The notes under the pieces were generated by a model, which was not told where the DNA came from, did no database searches, and worked only from the letters and a program-made list of their open reading frames with translations. A stretch of 64,000 nt of DNA from Streptomyces sp. TP-A0874 (GTDB lineage Bacteria; Actinomycetota; Actinomycetes; Streptomycetales; Streptomycetaceae): the NCBI RefSeq assembly GCF_001748085.1, contig NZ_BBZK01000003.1, positions 1 through 64,000 of the forward strand, in the 5' to 3' direction. A program made the translations under genes and the position numbers. Shown in pieces: positions 28,933 through 37,951 of the stretch. Each line of letters opens with the position of its first letter. Position 1 is the stretch's first letter.

Positions 28933-30284
28933 CGGCGGCGCTCCCTCCGGATGCGGCGAATGTTGACGACCATCACCGGTACCACCAGCAGCAACAGGAG
29001 CACGGCGATGGCGCTGGCGACACCGTGGTCGGGATCGCCGCCGAAGGCCGACAGGTAGAGCTGCAGGGCCAGCACGTTCGCGTCGGCCTGGGTCGGTCCG
29101 GGCGCGATGATGTACACCAGGTCGAAGATCTTCAGTACGTTGATCATCAGTGTGACGAGGACGACCGAGAGCACGGGGGCCAGGAGCGGCACCGTGATCT
29201 TCCGGAAGACCTGCCACTCCGAGGCGCCGTCCATCCGGGCCGCTTCCAGCAGTTCCCGGGGGACGCCGGCCAGCCCGGCGGCGATCAGCACCATCGCGAA
29301 GCCCGCCCACATCCAGACGTACGAGGCGATGATGGAGGGGGTGACCAGGCTCGGTCCGAGCCAGTTCACGCCGTTGTACTGTTCGGCGAAGTTGGCGGCC
29401 GGCAGCCGTAGCTTCGCCCCTTCCGCCGTGGCCGGAAGGCTGAACGTGCCGTCCTCGCCGGCCTTGGCGGTGGCGACGACCTTGCCGTCCTTGACCGCTT
29501 CGACCTCCACGCCGGCGAGGGCCTTCTCGCCCTTGTCGATGACGTTGGGCTGGCCGCCACCGCCCTTGGCGAAGTCCAGCCAGACCGTGCCGGTGATCTT
29601 GTCGCCGTCGGGCTGTGCGGGCTTGGCGTCGGAGGCGTCGGCCGGGATCGTGCCGGCCCGCACGCCGACCAGCGGGATGTTGGCCGGATCGCCGGCGCGG
29701 ACCGCGGACTTGCCGGTGACCGTGCCGTCCTTGGCCTGGGACAGATCGGCCGTCGGGCCCGGGCGGGCGCCCGGATAGGCGGAGGACTCACTGAAGGTGT
29801 CGTGCACCCCCACCCAGACGGCGTTGGCCACACCGCGGCTCGGGTCCTGCTCGTAGACCAGCCGGAAGATGATGCCGGCCGCCAGCATGGAGATCGCCAT
29901 CGGCATGAAGACGACCAGCTTGAAGGCGGTGCCCCAGCGCATCCGCTCGGTCAGCACGGCGTAGATCAGGCCGAGCGCCGTGGCGGCGACCGGGGCGACG
30001 ATCGCCCAGATCACGCTGTTCTGGACGGAGGTGAAGAATCCGTCGTCGGTGAAGAGCTGGACGTAGTTGTCCAGGCCGACGAACCCGGAGCCGGCGGCGT
30101 CGAACAGGCTCCGGTAGATCGAGTAGATGATCGGGTAGACGACGAGCGCTCCGAGGAGCACCAGTGCGGGAAGCAGGAAAGACGCGGCGAGCCAGGGACG
30201 AGTGCCCAGCACGCCGCGCTTCCTGGCGGGGGGTGGGGAGGGCGCGCCAGTCGCGGCGGCGCCCTCCCTGGTCGCGGTTGTCAT
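28929..30284 (-). CDS. sugar ABC transporter permease, MalF-like, with inserted Ig-like domain
   Basis: A 451-residue CUT1 permease, much longer than the usual 300 residues. The N-terminal segments (residues 30-145) and the C-terminal segments (315-445) with the EAA loop EAARMDGASEWQVFRKITVP are ordinary. Residues of about 161-308 form an extracytoplasmic insertion with no membrane segment: a TGKSAVRAGDPANIPLVGVRA stretch in which two short repeats can be guessed, then ITGTVWLDF, ALAGVEVEAVKDGKVVATA and AGEDGTFSLP, resembling a prealbumin/Cna-B or carboxypeptidase-regulatory fold. By analogy with the MalF P2 loop it may contact the binding protein. It starts 19 bases after the binding-protein gene. 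Confidence 0.92.
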   Translation of the reverse strand: MTTATREGAAATGAPSPPPARKRGVLGTRPWLAASFLLPALVLLGALVVYPIIYSIYRSLFDAAGSGFVGLDNYVQLFTDDGFFTSVQNSVIWAIVAPVAATALGLIYAVLTERMRWGTAFKLVVFMPMAISMLAAGIIFRLVYEQDPSRGVANAVWVGVHDTFSESSAYPGARPGPTADLSQAKDGTVTGKSAVRAGDPANIPLVGVRAGTIPADASDAKPAQPDGDKITGTVWLDFAKGGGGQPNVIDKGEKALAGVEVEAVKDGKVVATAKAGEDGTFSLPATAEGAKLRLPAANFAEQYNGVNWLGPSLVTPSIIASYVWMWAGFAMVLIAAGLAGVPRELLEAARMDGASEWQVFRKITVPLLAPVLSVVLVTLMINVLKIFDLVYIIAPGPTQADANVLALQLYLSAFGGDPDHGVASAIAVLLLLLVVPVMVVNIRRIRRERRR

Positions 30285-30303
30285 GTCGGTGAGAATCCGT
30301 CAG

Positions 30304-31734
30304 TTAGTTTTTGTAGGCCTTGGCGGCTGCGGCCTCCAGCTGCTGCTGGGCACCCTTGACGTCCTTGGGGTTCTTCAGGAAGTCCTGGAGGGCCTTCCAC
30401 TCGCCTTCGCCCTTGGTGCCGCCGAAGGCCGCGGGGGCCTGGTCGGACATGTCGAACCGGAAGTCGTCGCCGGCCTCGATCAGCGCCTCGGCGATGTCCC
30501 GCTGGACCTCGTCGGTGTACGAGTCGAGGTCGAGTTCCTTGTTCGGCGAGATGAAGCCACCCGCCTCGGCCCAGATCTCGGCGGCGTCGGTGGAGGCGAG
30601 GAAGGTCATCAGGGCCTGAGCACCCTCGGTGTCCTTGAGCGCCACGGCCACGTCGCCACCGCTGACCACCGGAGAGTTCTCGCCGACGGCCGGGAACGGG
30701 AAGACCTTGGCGTCCTTGCCGACCTCGGCGTCGGTGTCCGCGGAGATGTTGCCGGCGACGAAGTCGCCCTCGTAGACCATGGCGGCCTTCGGCTGGTCGC
30801 CACCGGTGAAGGTCTGGGTGACGGACTTCGGGAAGCTGGTCTGGAGCGCCCCGCTCTGGCCGCCGGCGATCAGGGTCTTGTCGCCGAAGAGCTCACCGAG
30901 GGTCTCCAGTGCCTCACCGACGGACGGGTCCGTCCACTTGATCTCGTGGTCGGCGAGCTGGTCGTACTTCTCCGGTCCGGCCTGGGAGAGGTAGACGTTC
31001 TCGAACCAGTCGGTCAGCGTCCAGCCGTCCTCACCGCCGACGGAAACCGGAGCGACGCCGGAGGCCGATACGGTCTTCGCGACCTCGAGGAATTCCTTCC
31101 AGGTCTTCGGCTCGGAGACGCCGGCATTCTCGAATGCCGCGGTGTTGTACCAGATCAGGGATTTGTTGGCGACCTTGAAATATACGCCGTACTGCTTGTC
31201 CTTATAGGTGCCGAGGTCCCGCCAGCCGTCCGAGTAGTTCTTGTCCAGCTGCTTCTGGACGTCGTTACTGACGGGTTTGATCCAGCCCTTTTCAGCGAAC
31301 TGGCGGAGAGCGCCGACCTGCGGCAGCATCGCGACGTCGGGCGGGCTGCCACCTTCGATCTTGGTGCTGAGGTAGGTCGCGATGCTGTCGCCGGTCGGTA
31401 CGAAGCTGACCTTGGCACCGGTGCGCTCCTCGAACTCGTCGAGGACGGCCCGGAAGTTCTTCTCCTCGGCCCCCGTCCAGACCGCGCCAACCTGGAGCTT
31501 CTGGCCCTTGAGATCGGGAAGTTCGACGCTGGGGGCGCTCTTCTTCCCGGAGTCCTTCTCATCGCTGTCGCCGTCGCCGCCGCAAGCCGCGGCGGTGAGG
31601 GCGAGCGTACTCGCGGTCGCGACCGCCAACGCGGTCCGGGCCGTCCGAGAGGCTCGCGCTCGCGCGGGGCCCGAGAGGCCCCGGGCGCCTCCGGAGCCCC
31701 GGGAAATGCGGAAAATCTGCCGTGTGCTGAACAT
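30304..31734 (-). CDS. extracellular sugar-binding lipoprotein of an ABC importer
   Basis: A 476-residue solute-binding protein of family 1. The N-terminus has about 30 mostly basic residues, a hydrophobic core and a lipobox LTAAAC, giving lipidated Cys51, followed by a charged linker (GGDGDSDEKDSGKKS). The mature part has the typical type I two-lobe pattern, starting LQVGAVWTGAEEKNF. It captures the sugar and delivers it to the two permeases encoded downstream. The basic leader is unusually long; a later start is possible but I see none with a good ribosome binding site. Several codons in the middle (TAT, ATT) are less GC-rich than those in its neighbours. Confidence 0.93.
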   Translation of the reverse strand: MFSTRQIFRISRGSGGARGLSGPARARASRTARTALAVATASTLALTAAACGGDGDSDEKDSGKKSAPSVELPDLKGQKLQVGAVWTGAEEKNFRAVLDEFEERTGAKVSFVPTGDSIATYLSTKIEGGSPPDVAMLPQVGALRQFAEKGWIKPVSNDVQKQLDKNYSDGWRDLGTYKDKQYGVYFKVANKSLIWYNTAAFENAGVSEPKTWKEFLEVAKTVSASGVAPVSVGGEDGWTLTDWFENVYLSQAGPEKYDQLADHEIKWTDPSVGEALETLGELFGDKTLIAGGQSGALQTSFPKSVTQTFTGGDQPKAAMVYEGDFVAGNISADTDAEVGKDAKVFPFPAVGENSPVVSGGDVAVALKDTEGAQALMTFLASTDAAEIWAEAGGFISPNKELDLDSYTDEVQRDIAEALIEAGDDFRFDMSDQAPAAFGGTKGEGEWKALQDFLKNPKDVKGAQQQLEAAAAKAYKN

Positions 31735-32209
31735 GTGCCTGCCGTCCCTCCAGCGACCCCCACTGTGAGAGCCGCCGCAACAAGCGCGGACCGGGAAGAA
31801 TCGCCGACCGCACAGGGGCGATATCTCTTTTAGACGCCCGTGTCGACAGTCCTATCTCCGGAGCGGGACCAGTCGCAATACTGCGAGAGCCGCCGATGAC
31901 AAGATCGTGATGCCCCTGTGATCGAAAGTGGGTTTGACGGGCTGGCAGTTGGCGCGAAAGCTGTCAACTCTATAGAATTCCTCGGTTCCTGGCGTCTTTC
32001 CAGGCCGTCCCGCAAACACGCTGGCACACCGCACAGAGCGTGTTTGGTGCGTCGCAATGCGCGCACCCGGCGGATATACCGGGCGAACTCGGCTGCCCCG
32101 GCGCCCGAAGGGCCGCCCCGCCGGGGCGCGCAGCACAGCCCTTCCGCGCGTCTCTGCCGTCGCCCGACCGGCCGAGATCCGTCCGCCGACGCCGACCGTT
32201 GACGGTGTT
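31735..32209. promoter_or_regulatory. sugar ABC operon upstream region with candidate promoter and operators
   Basis: This 475-base interval is comparatively AT-rich. On the minus strand TTGTCA (31902-31897) and TATTGC (31880-31875) are spaced 16 bases, a plausible promoter. A perfect dyad TCGCA-ATAC-TGCGA at 31873-31886 overlaps the -10 position, as a repressor operator would. A second dyad, AGTTGGC and GTCAACT, spans 31947-31969. Sugar importers are normally repressed by LacI- or ROK-type regulators; no regulator gene is adjacent. Confidence 0.5.
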
Positions 32210-35200
32210 TCACAGCAGTCCCGGCCCCGCCTCGGCGGAGACGGACTGGGCCGCCCGGTGCAACGCGCTCGCCAACAGGGCCAGGTCGGTGGGCCCGTTG
32301 CCCAGTTCCCGCAGGGGCCGCCGCGTGGCGGGGTCGCCCATCCGCGCCCAGTCCAACGGAACGACGGTGGGCCGCAGCGTGGCCGTACGCGGAATGCGCC
32401 CGGTGACCCGGCCGGCCTGGAACTCCACCCGCGCGCCGTCGGCGGTGAGCAGCCGCCCCCGTCCGACCACGGCCGAGCCCCCGACCGCGCCCTCCGCTCC
32501 AGCCGGCAGCACCTCCAGCCAGACCCGCAGTCCGGCCCGGGCGGCCACCGCGCCGTCCGCCGTGAGGTCGGGACGGCCGGTGGAGACCACCAGATGCACC
32601 CCGAGCCGCCCACCCTCCCGGGCCACCGCCTCCAGGGCGCGCACCATCGATCCGGCCGCGGGCCGTCCGGGGCTGCCCAACGCCGGCGCTGCCAGAGCGT
32701 CGAAGTCGTCGACCAGCACCACCAGTCGGGGCAGGTCCGTGGTGACCGGTGCGGCCCCCTGCTCATCCGCCGGGGCGCCCGCCGGGATATCCGCCGGAAT
32801 TTCGGCGGCGGCCGGCGAACCGGCCCCGGCCTCCCAGCGCTGAGCCCTGCTCCGCACCGGTTCCCTGTCCCCGGGCCCGCCGGTTCCCCGACGGCTCGGG
32901 TTCTCTCCGGAGCGGCGCTGTTCGACGAGCCGCTCGGAGACGGTCCGGCGCTGGTGCCAGGCGGCGAAGTCCAGGTCGCCCAGGAGTTCCGCCCGGCGTT
33001 TGAGTTCGGAGCTGAGCGCCTGGGCGAACCCCCGCATCCGGATCGGGTCGGAGGCCACCAGGTGCGTTGTGACGTGCGGCAGTTCGGTGCAGGCGCGCAG
33101 CCCCTCGCCGCGCTCCGTCCCGGCGCCGTCCACCAGCACCAGCGCGATCCGGTCCGGTCGGTCCGCCGCGGCCAGCGAGGCCGCGGCGGAGCGCAGCAAC
33201 TCGGTCTTGCCGCTGCCGGGCCCGCCCTCGACCAGCAGGTGCGGTACCTCCGCCGAGAGGTCCAGGCTGAGCGCGCCGTGCGGACCGGTGCCGAGCACCG
33301 CCCGGGCCCGTCCGCCGTCGGCCCGGTCCCCCTCGGCCGCCGCCCAACGCGCCTGCAGCGACGCAGGGGTGGCCCGGGCCAGGCCCAACTCGTCCAGCAA
33401 CCGGACCTTCTGGGGCAGCGCCGCGCGGGCTCCGGGACGATGGCCGGGGTGCGGGCCGCTGCCGTCGGCCGCGCCGGCCGGCTCGGCGTGGGCGAGCCGG
33501 AGCGGCGCCAACGACCGGGCGAAGCGTTCGGCCCACGCCGCCGAAACCGCGTCCACGGTCGCGAAGACGCCGTTGTCGACGGGGCCGGAGGGGCCGAGCG
33601 CTATCAGCCGCAGCGCCGTGGCGACGTCCCCGCTGAGCAGGGCCACCGCCCCGCACTCGGCGAACGCCGGGGAGATGCTCCGGGCCCGTTCGTAGGTGGC
33701 CACTATCGGCGAGGAGGGCGAGGCCGGCGGGGTCTCCGCGAGGCAGAGGAGATGGACGCCGCAGGCGGGCCCGCTCGCGGCGAGCCGGACCGTCGCCTCC
33801 CGCAGCGAGCGAGAACCGGGGTCGCCGTCCACCACGACCACGGTGTACGGGCCCTGGTGGGCGCGGGTCGCCGCCTCCACCGCGGCCCGGCCCGCCGCGG
33901 CCCAGCCGGGGCCGAGCGGGCCGTCGTCCAGTCGGCGGGCCAACTCATCGAGCCGGGTGGCCGCCTGCTCGGGGTCGTGGGCGAGGAGCAGTCGGCAGCT
34001 CTGGCCGTGTGCCGGGCGCAGCTGCGGCAGCCAGCCCAGCCACGTCCAGTCGGTCCGCCGCTCGTCGGCGGCCGACCCCGGCTCCGCGCTGATCAGTACG
34101 ATCTCCAGGGCACCGGGCGGCAGCAGCGCGGCGAACTGGGCCAGTACCGAGCGGCTGAGTCCGAGCAGCCGCTCCCGCGGCCCGCTCAGGCCGAGCGCAC
34201 CGAGCCGCCGCAGGTCGACGGTGACGGGGGAGCCCGGTGCGCCCGGTCGGTCATCGGTGCCGAGCCGGGCGACCAGGGCGTCGGGGTGGGTGGGGCAGCG
34301 TTCCCAGAGTCGGCGGCCGGGGCGGAGGGCGGTGAGCAGCACCTCGGCCGGGTCGGGCCAGCGGTGGCCCACCGCCGGTGCGGCGCCCGAGGGGCCCAGG
34401 GAGCCGTCCGGGAGGCCGCGGGGCTCGCCCGGATCCTCCCGCTGGCCCATGGTCAGCCGCCGAGCCCAGCCTCCTAGGCCACGCTCCCGCCGCTGGTTCG
34501 GCGGCTCGGTGCCCGCCGCCGGCATACCTGGGGCGGCCGGGCGGTCGCCCCAGTCGATCAGCCCGCTGCCATGGGTGGTGGTCCCCGCCGGCCGTTCTCC
34601 GGACCGCTGCTCCCACCCGGCCCCGGTCTCCCGGGCGGACGCCTCTCCGCCGACCAGCGGGGTGCTCTGGCCTGGGCGGCCCCATGGGTCGGCCGGGGAG
34701 GCGGCGCCGGTGCCGGTCAGCCAGCCCGGGTGCTGGCCGGTCGCGCCCCCGCCCTGCGGCGGAACCCTGCCTCCGGTGGCCGGGCCGGGGGTGCCGGGCC
34801 GGTCGCCGTTCCGGGGCTCGTCCCCGAGGGCCACCACCAGGTGGCCCTGCCCGTCCGGCGTGGTCGGCAGGGGCCCCGACCGCTGTCCGGCCGTCGCTCC
34901 GGCGGCCCGGGCGGGGGCGTCCGGCAGCCGGGACTGCTCCACCGCCTGCTCCGGGACGACCAGCCGGAGCGTCGACTCACCGACCCGTAGCGGCACCCCG
35001 GCCGGCAGTGGCACCGGCCGGCCGTCGAGCGGGCAACCGTCCAGGACGGTCCCGTTGGTCGAGCCCAGGTCGGCCACCGTGACCAGCCCGTCGTCCGTGA
35101 CGGTCACCACACAGTGCAGCCGGGAGACGTCAGGATCGCTCAGCGGCACCTCCGCGCCGGCGGAGCGGCCGATCCGGACCGGCCCGCCGTGCAGGAGGTG

Positions 35201-35587
35201 GATCCCGCCCGCGTCGGGCCCGGAGACCACATGGAGTTGGGGAGCCGTGGTGTCCTGGACCGCCTCGTGCGCTATCCCCGGGTGCCGGCCGGGTTCGACG
35301 GGGGCGTTCAGCGACAGCACCACCCCGTCGACGAGAGGCGGCTCACCCAGCACGCAGCGCTGCGGGTCCAGCCGTTCGTAGCCGTAGTAGAGGACGGCGG
35401 GGCCGGTCCCAGCGCCCTTCGCCCCGGCGGGCGGGGCCGCCACACCGGGCGGCCTCGGGGCGGCGACCGCGTCCGCGAGCCCGCTCGCCACCCTGGCGAG
35501 CGCCGTCCCCACCGGGGCGGTGACGAGCACATCGCGGGAGTAGACGGTTCCGTCGTACGGCCCGAGGACGGTCAGCCGGATCTGCAT
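32210..35587 (-). CDS. FHA domain-containing FtsK/SpoIIIE ATPase
   Basis: A 1125-residue cytoplasmic protein. An N-terminal ubiquitin-like region precedes an FHA phosphothreonine-binding domain at about residues 117-213, with the binding residues in RIGRS, SRLH and STNGT. A Pro/Gly-rich linker of about 170 residues follows. The C-terminal half holds FtsK/SpoIIIE-like ATPase modules with Walker A GGPGSGKT (about residue 787) and the hydrophobic acidic stretch RLVVLVDDFDAL. It is divergent from two Ser/Thr kinase genes, so one of those kinases may phosphorylate it or a bound partner. It resembles EccC ATPases of type VII secretion, but no ESX genes are nearby. The ATG at 35587 is preferred; upstream frame is promoter. 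Confidence 0.87.
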   Translation of the reverse strand: MQIRLTVLGPYDGTVYSRDVLVTAPVGTALARVASGLADAVAAPRPPGVAAPPAGAKGAGTGPAVLYYGYERLDPQRCVLGEPPLVDGVVLSLNAPVEPGRHPGIAHEAVQDTTAPQLHVVSGPDAGGIHLLHGGPVRIGRSAGAEVPLSDPDVSRLHCVVTVTDDGLVTVADLGSTNGTVLDGCPLDGRPVPLPAGVPLRVGESTLRLVVPEQAVEQSRLPDAPARAAGATAGQRSGPLPTTPDGQGHLVVALGDEPRNGDRPGTPGPATGGRVPPQGGGATGQHPGWLTGTGAASPADPWGRPGQSTPLVGGEASARETGAGWEQRSGERPAGTTTHGSGLIDWGDRPAAPGMPAAGTEPPNQRRERGLGGWARRLTMGQREDPGEPRGLPDGSLGPSGAAPAVGHRWPDPAEVLLTALRPGRRLWERCPTHPDALVARLGTDDRPGAPGSPVTVDLRRLGALGLSGPRERLLGLSRSVLAQFAALLPPGALEIVLISAEPGSAADERRTDWTWLGWLPQLRPAHGQSCRLLLAHDPEQAATRLDELARRLDDGPLGPGWAAAGRAAVEAATRAHQGPYTVVVVDGDPGSRSLREATVRLAASGPACGVHLLCLAETPPASPSSPIVATYERARSISPAFAECGAVALLSGDVATALRLIALGPSGPVDNGVFATVDAVSAAWAERFARSLAPLRLAHAEPAGAADGSGPHPGHRPGARAALPQKVRLLDELGLARATPASLQARWAAAEGDRADGGRARAVLGTGPHGALSLDLSAEVPHLLVEGGPGSGKTELLRSAAASLAAADRPDRIALVLVDGAGTERGEGLRACTELPHVTTHLVASDPIRMRGFAQALSSELKRRAELLGDLDFAAWHQRRTVSERLVEQRRSGENPSRRGTGGPGDREPVRSRAQRWEAGAGSPAAAEIPADIPAGAPADEQGAAPVTTDLPRLVVLVDDFDALAAPALGSPGRPAAGSMVRALEAVAREGGRLGVHLVVSTGRPDLTADGAVAARAGLRVWLEVLPAGAEGAVGGSAVVGRGRLLTADGARVEFQAGRVTGRIPRTATLRPTVVPLDWARMGDPATRRPLRELGNGPTDLALLASALHRAAQSVSAEAGPGLL

Positions 35588-36014
35588 CGCCGTCAGCAGT
35601 CCCTTCCACCCGGGCCGCGCCGAGGGCCACCCCTGACCCCCACCGCGTACGGGCGAGTCGGCATGTACAGGTCTCACGGAGCCTCGGAGCCCCCGCTCCC
35701 CACCCCTCCATGCTGGGATGCATCTTTGCACCAGCCACCGGCTCCGCGCTGGGTGATCAGCAAGAAATGATCTTGAATGGGCGGCTACGGTCCGAAAAGT
35801 TCCGCCGAGGTCCACGCGACGGCGGTTATGTCCGTCCTTCTGCCGCCCTGCCCGGGGGCGGTGGGGCCTCTGCCCGGCGGAGTCGGGAACCGCGTGGACC
35901 AAGGCCACAACGACGGCCACGGCATTACAGTGGACCGGGCGGGCCGCGGAGATCCGGAGCCACCCGGCGCCCGAGGACCGGAAGACTTGGACCACTGATC
36001 AGGGAGCTCATGAC
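35588..36014. promoter_or_regulatory. divergent promoter region of the FHA-FtsK gene and pkaA
   Basis: The interval holds two overlapping small dyads: GATCA-N8-TGATC at 35755-35772 and CAAGA-N5-TCTTG at 35761-35775. They lie in a local AT-rich patch between the two genes. Poor ribosome binding site context precedes the FHA-FtsK ATG; AGGGAG precedes the pkaA GTG. Confidence 0.4.
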
Positions 36015-37655
36015 GTGCGGCCGGTAGGCAGCAAGTACCTGCTCGAGCAGCCGCTCGGACGTGGGGCCACGGGCACCGTCTGGCGGGCCCGCCAGCGGGA
36101 GACTGCGGGCGCCGAGGCGGCGGTCGCCGGCCAGCCCGGCGAGACCGTGGCGATCAAGGTCCTCAAGGAGGAGCTGGCCAGCGACCCGGACGTCGTGATG
36201 CGCTTCCTGCGCGAGCGGTCCGTGCTGCTGCGGCTGACCCACCCCAACATCGTCCGCACCCGGGACCTGGTCGTCGAAGGCGATCTCCTCGCCCTGGTGA
36301 TGGACCTCGTCGACGGCCCGGACCTGCACCGCTACCTGCACGACAACGGCCCCTTCACCCCGGTGGCCGCGGCGCTGCTGACCGCCCAGATCGCGGACGC
36401 GCTGGCCGCCAGTCACCGGGACGGCGTGGTGCACCGGGACCTCAAGCCCGCCAACGTCCTGCTCGCCGGGGCCGACGGTGACGGCGAGGCCCAGATGCGT
36501 CCGATGCTGACGGACTTCGGCATCGCCCGGCTCGCCGACTCACCCGGTCTGACCCGGACCGCCGAGTTCGTCGGGACGCCCGCCTACGTCGCCCCGGAGT
36601 CCGCCGAGGGCCGGCCGCAGACCTCGGCCGTGGACATCTACGGCGCCGGCATCCTGCTCTACGAGCTGACCACCGGCCGGCCGCCGTTCTCCGGCGGGAC
36701 GGCGCTGGAGGTACTCCACCGGCACCTCGGCGAGGAGCCCGTCCGGCCCGCCGGGGTTCCCGAGCCGCTCTGGACGGTCATGGAGCGCTGCCTGCGGAAG
36801 AACCCCGACGAGCGGCCCAGCGCCGAGAACCTCGCCCGCGGACTGCGCACCGTGGCCGCCGGCATCGGTGCGCACGCCACCCCCGAGGCGGCCGAGGCGG
36901 CGCTCGGAGTGGCTGCCCTCCTCGCCCCGGACCCGCAGCCGACCGCGGTCCCCGGCACCCATCCCGAACCGCCCTCGGCCACGGCCGCGACCCAGGCGCT
37001 GCCGAGCAGCGCCCCCGGCCACGACCCCAACGCGGCCACCAGCGTGCTCCCCACCACCGGTCCGCCCGGCGCCCAGGCCGACCCCACCCGGGTGATGCCG
37101 TCGACGGGCCCCGGCGGGGCCGGGCAGCAGTCGGACCAGGGCGGCGAGCATCCCTGGCAGACGCAGCTGCGAGCCGCCCGCGACCGCAACGAGCAGACCC
37201 AGGTGCAGTACCTGGACCCCAGCGAGGACCCGCTGCGGCGCAGGCCGCAGCGGAGCGTCGCACCGCCCCCGCCCCAGCAGCAGCCGCCCGGCTACGCGCA
37301 GCCCTACCAGCACCAGCCGGAGCCCGTCCCCTACCACCGGCGTCCGGAGCCGCCGCGCCGCCAGCAGCCGCCACCCCAGCGGTACGCCCCGCCGCCCGAG
37401 CCCGAACCCCGCCCGCGCCGGGAGCGCCGCCGCAGCGCCAACCCGATGCGCATCCCCGGCCTGGGCTGCCTCAAAGGCTGCCTGTTCACCGTGGTGGTCC
37501 TGGCCGTCGCCTGCTGGCTGCTGTGGGAGTTCACCTCACTCCCCGAGCTGTTCAACCAGACCAAGGGCTTCTGGAAGGCCACCACTGACTGGCTCCGCGA
37601 CGCCAAGGAGTGGGTGTCCGATCTCGGCGGAGGCTCGGACAGCTCCGGCGTGTAA
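36015..37655 (+). CDS. pkaA: PkaA-like eukaryotic-type Ser/Thr protein kinase
   Basis: A 546-residue kinase. The glycine loop (LGRGATGTVW), VAIK lysine, catalytic HRDLKPANVLL, DFG (TDFGIARL) and APE-equivalent (VAPESAEGRP) motifs are all intact within the first 280 residues. A Pro/Gln-rich linker of about 180 residues follows, then a single membrane segment near residue 480 (GCLFTVVVLAVACWLLW) and a short extracytoplasmic tail. The order beside pkaB and the FHA-FtsK gene is as I recall it for S. coelicolor pkaA. The GTG start is used since an ATG five bases upstream in another frame meets a stop. It is inferred to be membrane-anchored and able to phosphorylate the FHA partner pathway. Confidence 0.9.
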   Translation: MRPVGSKYLLEQPLGRGATGTVWRARQRETAGAEAAVAGQPGETVAIKVLKEELASDPDVVMRFLRERSVLLRLTHPNIVRTRDLVVEGDLLALVMDLVDGPDLHRYLHDNGPFTPVAAALLTAQIADALAASHRDGVVHRDLKPANVLLAGADGDGEAQMRPMLTDFGIARLADSPGLTRTAEFVGTPAYVAPESAEGRPQTSAVDIYGAGILLYELTTGRPPFSGGTALEVLHRHLGEEPVRPAGVPEPLWTVMERCLRKNPDERPSAENLARGLRTVAAGIGAHATPEAAEAALGVAALLAPDPQPTAVPGTHPEPPSATAATQALPSSAPGHDPNAATSVLPTTGPPGAQADPTRVMPSTGPGGAGQQSDQGGEHPWQTQLRAARDRNEQTQVQYLDPSEDPLRRRPQRSVAPPPPQQQPPGYAQPYQHQPEPVPYHRRPEPPRRQQPPPQRYAPPPEPEPRPRRERRRSANPMRIPGLGCLKGCLFTVVVLAVACWLLWEFTSLPELFNQTKGFWKATTDWLRDAKEWVSDLGGGSDSSGV

Positions 37656-37951
37656 GCTGCCGCTCGCTCTCCGTTCCACCCCGCCCGCGAGGTCCGGCGC
37701 CGGGGTCCGCTCCGCAACCGCCCACCCGACCGACGCGCACCGCCGGCCGGGACGCGGTCGGGGCGCGGCCGGAGGGGCCGAGGGCCCGGGCGCCTCGGAT
37801 CCGCCGACACCGGCGGGTGGTCCCACTGCCCGGAAAGGGCGGTCGAGGGCGGCTGTCAGTGCCCAACCGCCGTATCCCCGCGTAGCTTTGTCGCCACGCC
37901 AGTCCCCGGGACCCGTCGGCCCGGGGCAGGACAAGGACGGTCGGAGCAGCC

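Noticed and set aside
31962-31967. A perfect TTGACA on the minus strand as the sugar importer -35 box
   Set aside because: No acceptable -10 hexamer occurs 16-19 bases downstream; the bases are better explained as one arm of a dyad.
32210-35587. FHA-FtsK protein as part of a type VII secretion cluster
   Set aside because: No WXG100, EccB, EccD or MycP genes are found in the window, so the secretion assignment is unsupported.
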